Of a stretch of 10,410 bases of DNA, positions 1 to 5,878 are shown piece after piece. The position numbers and the translations under genes are program-made. How positions within the stretch are numbered: the stretch's first letter is position 1; each line of letters begins with the position of its first letter. Under the pieces are notes generated by a model. It saw only the letters and a program-made list of their open reading frames with translations. It made no database searches and had not been told where the DNA came from. Location: contig NZ_CAMJVP010000104.1 in assembly GCF_946221465.1 (NCBI RefSeq), positions 1-10,410 of the forward strand, written 5' to 3'. This stretch comes from an uncultured Aeromicrobium sp. (lineage in GTDB: Bacteria; Actinomycetota; Actinomycetes; Propionibacteriales; Nocardioidaceae).

Positions 1-375
1 GAGTACCCCGCGTTCGTCGACTGTGCCCAGGCGTTGCTGCGCTTTCGCGGAACCGACCTCGTCGAGGAAGTCAGCCAGGAGCGGCTCCTCGAGCTCGGGC
101 ACGCGATGTTCCAGTGCCTCGACCACGTCGTCCGCGCCCTCGAGGACGGAACCGCAAGCGGCGAGTTCGCGGTGGCCGATCCGCAACTGCTGGCCAACGT
201 CCTGTGCGCCGAGGGTCTCGGCGTACTGGCCCTGGTCAACTTTCAAAAATCGGTCCGCTCGCTCCAGTCTGGCTTGCTCTTCATGGACGATCTGCCGTTC
301 GATGACGTCGTCGACCACGCGAAGCGTTCGATGATCGCCATGGCGATCGGCTCGCGCTCTGCCACCGCGCGTTGA
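1..375 (+). CDS. TetR/AcrR-family transcriptional regulator, C-terminal part (5' truncated by window edge)
   Basis: The frame is open from base 1 and ends at TGA 373-375, leaving 124 residues. No helix-turn-helix is visible because the N-terminal DNA-binding domain lies outside the window. What remains is an all-helical, Leu/Ala/Val-rich segment (for example ERLLELGHAMFQCLDHVVRAL and LLANVLCAEGLGVLALVNF) typical of the ligand-binding and dimerisation domain of TetR-type repressors that sense acyl-CoAs or other small hydrophobic molecules. It is convergent with the thiolase gene, with 22 nt between stop codons. In Mycobacterium tuberculosis a TetR gene (Rv0238) lies near the equivalent htdX-fabG4-fadA2 cluster, which supports the call by context. 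Inference: it may regulate the divergent fadA2/fabG4 promoter region. The family call rests on the C-terminal domain and context only, and the ligand is unknown. Confidence 0.7.
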   Translation, partial: EYPAFVDCAQALLRFRGTDLVEEVSQERLLELGHAMFQCLDHVVRALEDGTASGEFAVADPQLLANVLCAEGLGVLALVNFQKSVRSLQSGLLFMDDLPFDDVVDHAKRSMIAMAIGSRSATAR

Positions 376-400
376 GCCCGCCGGCAGAGCAGCAGGCTCA
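373..400. terminator. Possible shared bidirectional terminator hairpin between convergent genes
   Basis: TGAGCC (373-378) pairs perfectly with GGCTCA (395-400) around a 16-nt loop. The arms contain the TGA stop of the TetR gene and the complement of the thiolase TGA stop, so the element is symmetric for both convergent transcripts. There is no T-tract on either side and the stem is only 6 bp, so termination here is a weak inference. No other hairpin fits in the 22-nt gap. Confidence 0.25.
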
Positions 401-1708
401 GGCTTCCAGCATCGCGACCACACCCTGACCACCGGCCGCGCAGATGGAGATCAGGCCGCGGCCCGACCCCTTTTCATGCAGCAGCTTGGCGAGATTGGCC
501 ACGATCCTTCCGCCCGTCGCGGCGAAGGGGTGCGCGGCAGCCAACGAGGAGCCCTTGACATTGAGCTTGCCGCGGTCGATCGAGCCCAGCGGGGCGTCGA
601 GTCCGAGCCGCCGCCGGCAGAAGTCGGCGTCCTCCCACGCGGCCAGGGTTGTGAGCACCTGCGACGCGAAGGCCTCATGGATCTCATAGAAGTCGAAATC
701 CTGAAGAGTCAGACCGTTGCGTTCGAGCATGCGCGGGACGGCATAGACCGGTGCCATGAGCAGGCCCTCGCCGCCGTTGACATAGTCCACCGCGGCGGTC
801 TCGTAGTCGGTCAGATACGCCAGCGGCTCCCAGCCGCGGCGGGCAGCCTCCTGTGGTGAGGCGAGCAGCACGGTCGAGGCTCCATCGGACAGCGGGGTGG
901 AGTTCGCGGCGGTCATCGTCGCCGCGTCGCCCAGATGCCGACCGAACACCGGCTTGAGCGTCGCGAGCTTCTCCACCGTGGAGTCAGGACGCAGATTGGT
1001 GTCGCGCTCGACGCCGAGGAACGGCGTCACCAGGTCGTCTTGCCAGCCCTCCTCGTAAGAGGCAGCAAGACGGCGATGAGAGGCGACCGCAAGCTCATCC
1101 TGTGCCTCGCGGGTCACACCCCATTCGTGGCCGGTCAGCGCCTGGCTCTCGCCCATCGAGAGCCCGGTGCGCGGCTCCTCGTTGCGGGGCTGGTCCGGCG
1201 CCAGATGGTGCGGGCGGATCCTGCTCAGCAGCTTGAGCCGCGTGGCTACGTCCTTGGCCGCGTTGACCTGGATGAGGATCCTGCGCAGGGGATCGCTCAC
1301 GGCCAGCGGGGCATCGCTTGTGGTGTCAGTGCCGCCGGCGATGCCGAACTCGATCTTGCCGAGCGCGATCTTGTTGGCGACCTGGATCGTCGCCTGGATT
1401 CCCGTGTCGCAGGCCTGCTGGATGTCCACGGCGGGGGTTTCGGCGGAGAGCTTGGAACCGAGAACGGTCTCCCGGGTCAGGTTGAAGTCGCGGCTGTGCT
1501 TGAGCACGGCACCGGCGACGACCTCTCCTGCACGCTCGCCTTCGAGACCGAAGCGCTCGACGAGTCCGTTGAGGGCCGCAGTGAGCATCTCCTGGTTGGA
1601 GACACCAGCGTAGACCGTGTTGGAACGGGCGAACGGGATGCGGTTGCCGCCGATCACGGCGACGCGGCGGGCCGCCGCGGGCTGGGGCGATGACTGGGCA
1701 GACGCCAT
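398..1708 (-). CDS. fadA2: Acetyl-CoA C-acyltransferase (thiolase), FadA2/FadI type
   Basis: A complete 436-residue thiolase that cleaves 3-ketoacyl-CoA with CoA to acetyl-CoA plus a shortened acyl-CoA, or runs the reverse condensation. Thiolase landmarks are in order. The nucleophilic cysteine is Cys100 in QQACDTGIQA. The HEAFA box at 344-348 carries His344 in place of the NEAFA of many thiolases, as in FadI/trifunctional-β-like enzymes. The glycine-rich GSSLAAAHPFAATGGR segment holds His393, and the second catalytic cysteine is Cys423 in ICAAGGQG near the C-terminus. The ATG at 1708 is preceded by AAAGG (1717-1721) 8 nt upstream. It is divergent from fabG4 with a 119-nt gap, the same layout as M. 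tuberculosis fadA2 (Rv0243) beside fabG4 and htdX; its length also matches that protein (about 440 aa). No residue is missing. Chain-length preference cannot be read from the sequence; the symbol follows the mycobacterial layout. Confidence 0.92.
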   Translation of the reverse strand: MASAQSSPQPAAARRVAVIGGNRIPFARSNTVYAGVSNQEMLTAALNGLVERFGLEGERAGEVVAGAVLKHSRDFNLTRETVLGSKLSAETPAVDIQQACDTGIQATIQVANKIALGKIEFGIAGGTDTTSDAPLAVSDPLRRILIQVNAAKDVATRLKLLSRIRPHHLAPDQPRNEEPRTGLSMGESQALTGHEWGVTREAQDELAVASHRRLAASYEEGWQDDLVTPFLGVERDTNLRPDSTVEKLATLKPVFGRHLGDAATMTAANSTPLSDGASTVLLASPQEAARRGWEPLAYLTDYETAAVDYVNGGEGLLMAPVYAVPRMLERNGLTLQDFDFYEIHEAFASQVLTTLAAWEDADFCRRRLGLDAPLGSIDRGKLNVKGSSLAAAHPFAATGGRIVANLAKLLHEKGSGRGLISICAAGGQGVVAMLEA

Positions 1709-1716
1709 GACGAGGA

Positions 1717-1721
1717 CCTTT
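1717..1721 (-). promoter_or_regulatory. Ribosome binding site of the thiolase gene
   Basis: On the minus strand AAAGG lies 8 nt before the ATG at 1708-1706. This supports the chosen start and gives this gene a leader, unlike dxs and the flavin reductase further right. Confidence 0.5.
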
Positions 1722-1789
1722 CGTGGCAGGGGTGGTGCAGCGCTGTGGACTCACCGCGGGCGGCGAGCTACAGTCACCGTAACGCGTCA

Positions 1790-1804
1790 GATACCGATGG
1801 TATC
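1790..1804. promoter_or_regulatory. Candidate operator palindrome (6-3-6 inverted repeat)
   Basis: GATACC-GAT-GGTATC is a perfect inverted repeat of 6-bp arms around a 3-bp centre, in the middle of the divergent promoter region. Its size and position suit a TetR-family dimer site, and a TetR gene lies on the far side of the thiolase. It is not the KstR (TnnAACnnGTTnnA) or KstR2-type pattern as I remember them. The binding protein is not known from the sequence. Confidence 0.45.
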
Positions 1805-1827
1805 CGAGAGATAGGACAGATGTCGCG

Positions 1828-3168
1828 ATGACCGACCGTTACCAGTCGCTGATCCAGAACCCGATCGCCCAGTTCCTGGTCAAGAACCTCGGCCTGCCCA
1901 ATCCTCCACGCCTAGAGCGGTGGCGCGGATCGGGACCGCTCGTCGACGGCACCGTACTGCTCGGCGGCACCGAGGAGGGCATCGTGCTCCCGCAGCTGCC
2001 GCCGGCGCTCAAGCATGCCGGTGTCGACACCACCACGGTGCGCGCGGAGAGCCGCCGGTACAAGGGTCTGGTCTTCGACGCCACCGGCATCGACTCGACC
2101 CAGGGCCTCGTCGCGCTCCAGCAGTTCTTCACCCCCGTGCTGCGCCAACTCGCGTCGTCGGCGCGGATCGTGGTCCTGGGGCTCGTCCCCGATCGAACGG
2201 ACACCGTCGGCGCCGCCATCGCACAGCGAGGACTCGAAGGCTTCGTGCGGTCGGTGGGCAAGGAGATCGGCGGCAACGGCAGCACGGCCAACCTCGTGTA
2301 CCTGACCCCGCAGTCGCGCGACGCCCTGGACGCGACGCTGCAGTTCCTGCTCTCCCCCAAGTCGGCTTTCGTGGACGGGCAGGTGATCCGCGTCGGCACG
2401 ACGGAACTGACTGCGGCCGAGACGCCGACCGACCCGGACAAGCCGTTAGCCGGCAAGGTCGCGTTCATCACAGGGGCCTCTCGCGGCCTCGGCGCAGCGA
2501 TGGCGCGTACCCTGCATCGCGACGGAGCGAGCATCGTCGGGCTGGACGTTCCGGCGCTGCAGAGCGATCTCGCATCGCTCATGGCCGACCTTGGGGGATC
2601 GTCGATCATCGCCGACATCACGACGCAGGACGCGCCCACCACCATCGCCGATCAGCTCGGCGACGGAGTCGACATCGTCGTGCACAACGCCGGCATCACC
2701 CGCGACAAGCGCCTCAAGAACATGAAGCCGGAGAACTGGGACAAGGTGATCGACGTCAACGTGGGCGCTCCTTCGCGCATCACCGAGGAGCTGCTGCTCC
2801 GCGGACTGATCCGCGACGGAGGTCGCCTCATCGGCATCTCCTCGATCGCCGGCATCGCGGGCAACAACGGTCAGACGAACTACGGCACGGCGAAGGCGGG
2901 CGTGATCGGGCTCGTCGAGCACCTCGCGCCGCGCCTCACCGACCGCCGCATCACCGTCAACGCGATCGCCCCGGGCTTCATCGAGACGGATATGGTCACA
3001 ACGATGCCCATCGGCATCCGCGAAGCCGGCCGACGACTGAGCTCGCTGTCACAGGGCGGCCAGCCCATCGATGTCGCCGAGGCCGTCGCCTGGTGCTGCC
3101 ACCCCGGTTCCGGAGCCATCACGGGCAACGTGGTGCGCGTGTGCGGCCAGGGCTTCCTCGGAGCCTGA
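1828..3168 (+). CDS. fabG4: 3-oxoacyl-(acyl carrier protein/CoA) reductase, two-domain FabG4 type
   Basis: A 446-residue high-molecular-weight FabG: an N-terminal degenerate Rossmann/flavodoxin-like domain (about residues 1-200) followed by a full short-chain dehydrogenase domain (about 207-446). The SDR part shows the nucleotide-binding TGASRGLG (215-222), NAG (287-289), Asn311, Ser339 in GISSIAG, and Tyr352-x3-Lys356 in NYGTAKAG, all needed for NAD(P)H-dependent reduction of 3-ketoacyl to 3-hydroxyacyl thioesters. These positions are offset by 8 from the tetrad I recall for M. tuberculosis FabG4 (Ser347, Tyr360, Lys364; 454 aa), an NADH-using enzyme active on CoA esters. The C-terminal CGQGFLGA also fits that subgroup. 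The ATG at 1828 has AGGA (1813-1816) 11 nt upstream, a long spacing. A rare TTA leucine codon (residue 207) sits at the domain junction. It is translationally coupled to the downstream MaoC gene (1-nt gap), so substrate is probably passed reductase to dehydratase. Confidence 0.92.
   Translation: MTDRYQSLIQNPIAQFLVKNLGLPNPPRLERWRGSGPLVDGTVLLGGTEEGIVLPQLPPALKHAGVDTTTVRAESRRYKGLVFDATGIDSTQGLVALQQFFTPVLRQLASSARIVVLGLVPDRTDTVGAAIAQRGLEGFVRSVGKEIGGNGSTANLVYLTPQSRDALDATLQFLLSPKSAFVDGQVIRVGTTELTAAETPTDPDKPLAGKVAFITGASRGLGAAMARTLHRDGASIVGLDVPALQSDLASLMADLGGSSIIADITTQDAPTTIADQLGDGVDIVVHNAGITRDKRLKNMKPENWDKVIDVNVGAPSRITEELLLRGLIRDGGRLIGISSIAGIAGNNGQTNYGTAKAGVIGLVEHLAPRLTDRRITVNAIAPGFIETDMVTTMPIGIREAGRRLSSLSQGGQPIDVAEAVAWCCHPGSGAITGNVVRVCGQGFLGA
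3160..3163 (+). promoter_or_regulatory. Ribosome binding site deciding the htdX start
   Basis: GGAG inside the last codons of fabG4 lies 6 nt before the ATG at 3170. Together with the 1-nt gap after the fabG4 TGA (3166-3168), this fixes the start of the MaoC gene at 3170. The same frame stays open upstream to an ATG at 3071, but that start would overlap fabG4 by about 100 nt. Confidence 0.6.
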
Positions 3169-3169
3169 C

Positions 3170-4051
3170 ATGGCGACGCGGACCTTCGACTCCCCACCGG
3201 CTGGTGTTCCGCTCATGATCAAGGCGGCCCTGCCCGCAGTTCCCCTCATCGGCAGGCTGCCGGGCATCCGGCACACGCGCGGCGGGCTCCCTGACACCAC
3301 GCTCGTGCGCCGAGGCGTGTCGACCGACAACGCACACCTCGCGCGCTATCGCGAGATCTGCGGTTGGCCGCTCTCCCCCAGCGTGCCCGCGACCTATCCT
3401 CACCTGGCCACGCATCCGCTGCACCTGACGCTGATGACGGACACTGCGTTCCCGTTCACCGCGCTGGGTGCCGTCCATCTGCGCAACCGGATCACCCAGC
3501 ATCGCCCCCTCGCGCCCGATGAGAGCTACGACCTCTCGCTACGCGCCACGATCCTGAAGCCACACCCCAAGGGTCGGCTCGTCGACCTGGCATCGGAGGC
3601 GCGGGTCGGCGATGAGCGGGTCTGGGACGAGAGCATGACACTGCTCTTCCGCGGCTCCTCCGGCAGCGGCCCAGAACCCACGGCGCCGCCACTTGAGGGG
3701 GTGGAGGCGCCGACTGGCCCGGTGCACTGGAAGCTGCCCGCGAACCTCGGACGGACGTACGGGTCGGTCTCCGGGGATCGCAATCCCATCCACCTGCATC
3801 CACTGACCGCGAGAGTATTCGGGTTCCCCCGCGCCATCGCCCACGGGATGTGGACCAAGGCCAGGTGCCTGGCGGCCCTCAGCCCGCGGCTGCCCAACGC
3901 CTTCACGGTGACGGTGGAGTTCAAGAAGCCGATCCTGCTGCCGGGCACGGTCGTGTTCGGAGTACGGCAGCAGGGTGAGCGCACGATCTTCGGCGTTCGA
4001 GACGCACGCCGACACGTGCCCCATCTCGTCGGCGCCATCGACCCCCTCTGA
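3170..4051 (+). CDS. htdX: MaoC-family (R)-specific 3-hydroxyacyl-thioester dehydratase / enoyl hydratase, HtdX type
   Basis: A 293-residue protein of the double-hotdog MaoC class. The C-terminal hotdog carries the hydratase-2 motif YGSVSGDRNPIH (197-208) followed by the LHPLTARVFGFPRAIAHG stretch. Asp203 and His208 are the expected catalytic pair and Asn205 is present. The N-terminal half (about 85-165, beginning LTLMTDTAFPFTALGAVHL) looks like the second, non-catalytic hotdog. The family reversibly dehydrates (3R)-hydroxyacyl-CoA or -ACP to trans-2-enoyl thioesters. M. tuberculosis HtdX (Rv0241c, about 280 aa) has the same position next to fabG4. ATG 3170 follows the fabG4 stop by one base and has its own GGAG. 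It is convergent with tesB, 21 nt between stops, with no clear terminator between them. The first about 45 residues look hydrophobic and basic (MIKAALPAVPLIGRLPG) but are not a convincing signal peptide; such a stretch also occurs in this subgroup. The family call is firm; the preferred chain length is unknown. Confidence 0.88.
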   Translation: MATRTFDSPPAGVPLMIKAALPAVPLIGRLPGIRHTRGGLPDTTLVRRGVSTDNAHLARYREICGWPLSPSVPATYPHLATHPLHLTLMTDTAFPFTALGAVHLRNRITQHRPLAPDESYDLSLRATILKPHPKGRLVDLASEARVGDERVWDESMTLLFRGSSGSGPEPTAPPLEGVEAPTGPVHWKLPANLGRTYGSVSGDRNPIHLHPLTARVFGFPRAIAHGMWTKARCLAALSPRLPNAFTVTVEFKKPILLPGTVVFGVRQQGERTIFGVRDARRHVPHLVGAIDPL

Positions 4052-4072
4052 CCCATCGGGCCGCCGCGCCGC

Positions 4073-4939
4073 CTACTTCTTGGCTTGGCGGATGAGCCCC
4101 TCCTGGGCCACGGACGCAACGAGGATGCCGTCCTGGGTGAAGACCTTGGCGGTGCTGAAGCCGCGGGCGCCGGAAGCCGAGGGCGAAGTCTGGTCGTACA
4201 GCAGCCACTGGTCGGTGCGGAAGGGCCGATGGAACCAGATGGTGTGGTCGAGGGAGGCCGGCGAGACCTCGGGCGAGTTGATCATGACACCGTGCGGGAC
4301 CAGTGAGGCGCCCAGCAGGCTGAAGTCGCTGTAGTACGTGAACGCCGCGTCGTGGATCGCCTCGTCATCGGGAAGCTCTCCAGCCGCCTTGAACCACATC
4401 CGCTGGACGGCGGGTACCGCCGCGCGCGCCGGATCGTCGGCCGGGCGGTTATCGCCCACGTACCGCATGTCGTACCCGCCCCACTCGGCATGCCACTGGT
4501 CGACCGATCCGGCACCGATGAGTTCGACGAGCTCCGACATCGGCGTCGCCTCGTCAGGGCCTGGCACCTCGGGCATCGCGTCCTGGTGCTCCCAGCCCGA
4601 TTCCTCGCGCTGGAACGACGCGGTCATGTAGAAGATGATCTCGCCATGCTGACGCGCGGCCACTCGGCGTGTGGTGAACGACCGGCCGTCGCGAACGTTC
4701 TCCACGTCGTACACGATGGGGATGGCCGGATCACCGCCCAAGATGAAGTACGCGTGCAGCGAATGCAGCCGCCGGTCCTCGGGCACCGTGTGGTGCGCGG
4801 CCATCGTCGCCTGCGCGGCCACCTGGCCACCGAAGACCCGGCGCAATCGCGAGTTCCGTGGCTGGGATCCGCGGAACAGCCCGACCTCGAGCGGCTCAAG
4901 CTCCAGCAGTTCGACGACTTCGTTGACTGACGCAGGCAC
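4073..4939 (-). CDS. tesB: Acyl-CoA thioesterase II (TesB)
   Basis: A full-length 288-residue TesB (E. coli 286 aa), a double-hotdog enzyme that hydrolyses medium- to long-chain acyl-CoA to free acid and CoA. Family landmarks in order: GLFRGSQP (20-27), VFGGQVAAQA (35-44), SLHAYFILGGD (60-70), VRDGRSFTTRRVAA (82-95), FYMTASFQ (103-110), YYSDFSLLG (202-210), LDHTIWFHRPF (230-240) and SVAQEGLIR (276-284). Aligned by spacing with E. coli TesB, the active site is Asp205, Ser229 and Gln279; E. coli has Asp204, Thr228 and Gln278, so threonine is replaced by serine, which keeps the hydroxyl. The start is GTG 4939-4937 with AGGA (complement of 4948-4951) 8 nt upstream. It lies 21 nt after the PAC2 gene and probably shares its transcript. 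Role: setting the level of acyl-CoA; its convergence with the fabG4-htdX module may be coincidental. Confidence 0.93.
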   Translation of the reverse strand: MPASVNEVVELLELEPLEVGLFRGSQPRNSRLRRVFGGQVAAQATMAAHHTVPEDRRLHSLHAYFILGGDPAIPIVYDVENVRDGRSFTTRRVAARQHGEIIFYMTASFQREESGWEHQDAMPEVPGPDEATPMSELVELIGAGSVDQWHAEWGGYDMRYVGDNRPADDPARAAVPAVQRMWFKAAGELPDDEAIHDAAFTYYSDFSLLGASLVPHGVMINSPEVSPASLDHTIWFHRPFRTDQWLLYDQTSPSASGARGFSTAKVFTQDGILVASVAQEGLIRQAKK

Positions 4940-4946
4940 GAGCCAG

Positions 4947-4952
4947 ATCCTA
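4947..4952 (-). promoter_or_regulatory. RBS of tesB, overlapping a TAnnnT box
   Basis: On the minus strand TAGGAT lies 7 nt before the GTG. It contains AGGA at a normal Shine-Dalgarno distance (8 nt) and also fits a -10 box for a near-leaderless mRNA. With PAC2 ending only 21 nt upstream, the RBS reading is preferred. Confidence 0.4.
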
Positions 4953-4960
4953 CCGGCCGG

Positions 4961-5878
4961 TCAGCCCTGATCGTCGCCTCGGTGCTGGGCCAGGAACCGT
5001 TCGAGCTGCGAGGCGAGTTCCTCGCCGCTGGGCAGTCGGTCGTCGTCTTCCAACAAGGACCGAGCAGCACCGCGCGCGAACGCGTCATACTGCTGCTCAA
5101 GGCCGGTCAGCACGTCTTCCCCATGCTGCTCGGCGATCTGCTCGTCGATCTGGGCGATCGCCTCGGGCTGCGCCGCGCGCAACTCCGCCAGATCGAAGGT
5201 GAGGCCGAGCCGGACGCTGACTGCCTCCAACAGCGCGATGGCGGCCGTCGGATACTCGACCTGGGTGAGGTAGTGCGGCACGTGGACGACATAGCCGATC
5301 GCGTCGTGACCACGCTGGCCGAGCCGGTACTCCAGCAGGGTCTGGGCCGATGACGGGATGGTGATCTCCGCCTCCCACAGATTGCGCCGATCGACCAGCT
5401 CCGGCCGGGTGGCGTGCGCCGTGATCATCGGCGGACGCGTGTGAGGAACCCCCATCGGCACCGCGCCCAGGCCGACGGTGAGCGAGACGTTCTCGCGCTC
5501 CACGACGGCGATGACCTCCTCGACGAAGTGCTCCCAGCCGAAGTCCGGCTCCGGACCGGACAGCAACAGGAACTCGCGGCCCTGGACGTCGTGCTCACGC
5601 GTGATGACCAGACGAGGCTCGTCGTAGTCACGGTAGTGGTCGCCGTCGAAGACGATCGGAGGTCGCCGTGCGCGGTAGTCGTAGATCGGATCCAGGTCGA
5701 ACTCGTGCACGATCTCGCTGTCATCGCCGCGCAGCTGCGCGGCGGCGAGCGTCGCAGACGAACCGGCGCTCAGGAAGCCCTCTAGCACGTGTATCAGGAC
5801 CGGACCGGGCTCGCGCCGGGCCGGATGGTCATGAGATTGACGATTCGATGAGAACCACTTCAATGTCAACGCCCCCAT
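4961..5878 (-). CDS. PAC2-family (proteasome assembly chaperone-like) protein
   Basis: A 305-residue protein of the PAC2 family, named after eukaryotic proteasome assembly chaperone 2 and common in actinobacteria; its bacterial function is not established. Visible family features: PVLIHVLEGFLSAGSSA near 26-42 (first strand and glycine turn), IYDYRARRPPI (65-75), FLLLSGPEPDFGWE (103-116), VGLGAVPMGVPHTRPP (135-150), IPSSAQTLLEYRLGQRGHDAIGYVVHVPHYL (174-204) and a charged helical tail (about 235-300) ending in SQLERFLAQHRGDD. The listed ATG (5878) lies inside dxs, overlapping its end by 13 nt. Its only purine-rich stretch, CAGGG, abuts the ATG, so the start is probably reached by reinitiation after the dxs stop. 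No other in-frame ATG precedes the conserved domain; residues 1-24 are unconserved-looking and the exact start is uncertain. It sits between dxs and tesB, probably in one operon. It is not a proteasome subunit, and no proteasome gene is in the window. Confidence 0.85.
   Translation of the reverse strand: MGALTLKWFSSNRQSHDHPARREPGPVLIHVLEGFLSAGSSATLAAAQLRGDDSEIVHEFDLDPIYDYRARRPPIVFDGDHYRDYDEPRLVITREHDVQGREFLLLSGPEPDFGWEHFVEEVIAVVERENVSLTVGLGAVPMGVPHTRPPMITAHATRPELVDRRNLWEAEITIPSSAQTLLEYRLGQRGHDAIGYVVHVPHYLTQVEYPTAAIALLEAVSVRLGLTFDLAELRAAQPEAIAQIDEQIAEQHGEDVLTGLEQQYDAFARGAARSLLEDDDRLPSGEELASQLERFLAQHRGDDQG

Larger units (their letters stand above)
1709..1827. promoter_or_regulatory. Divergent promoter region between the thiolase and fabG4
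   Basis: This 119-nt gap must hold the promoters of both divergent transcription units. TAnnnT boxes that could serve as -10 elements are TACAGT at 1769-1774 on the plus strand (toward fabG4) and TACGGT on the minus strand (complement of 1776-1781, toward the thiolase). No clear TTGACA -35 box is present. A perfect palindrome at 1790-1804 lies just upstream of the minus-strand -10 candidate and downstream of the plus-strand one. One factor bound there could therefore control both directions. Promoter assignments are inference. Confidence 0.5.

Noticed and set aside
935..1693. 252-codon plus-strand frame opposite the thiolase
   Set aside because: Antisense shadow of the thiolase gene with no family resemblance.
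1782..1787. ACGCGT palindrome as an operator
   Set aside because: Six-base self-complementary GC-rich words are common here; it does not extend, unlike the 15-bp element at 1790-1804.
1839..2645. 268-codon minus-strand frame opposite fabG4
   Set aside because: Ser/Arg/Pro-rich antisense shadow; no motif or upstream signal.
3071..3169. Upstream extension of the MaoC gene to an ATG at 3071
   Set aside because: It would overlap fabG4 by about 100 nt; ATG 3170 has a GGAG 6 nt upstream and directly follows the fabG4 stop.
1920..3218. 432-codon plus-strand frame overlapping fabG4
   Set aside because: Arg/His-rich shadow frame of fabG4, with no domain and no RBS; fabG4 shows every SDR motif in its own frame.
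4052..4072. Terminator between convergent htdX and tesB
   Set aside because: The 21-nt gap is GC-rich but shows no stable inverted repeat or T-tract.
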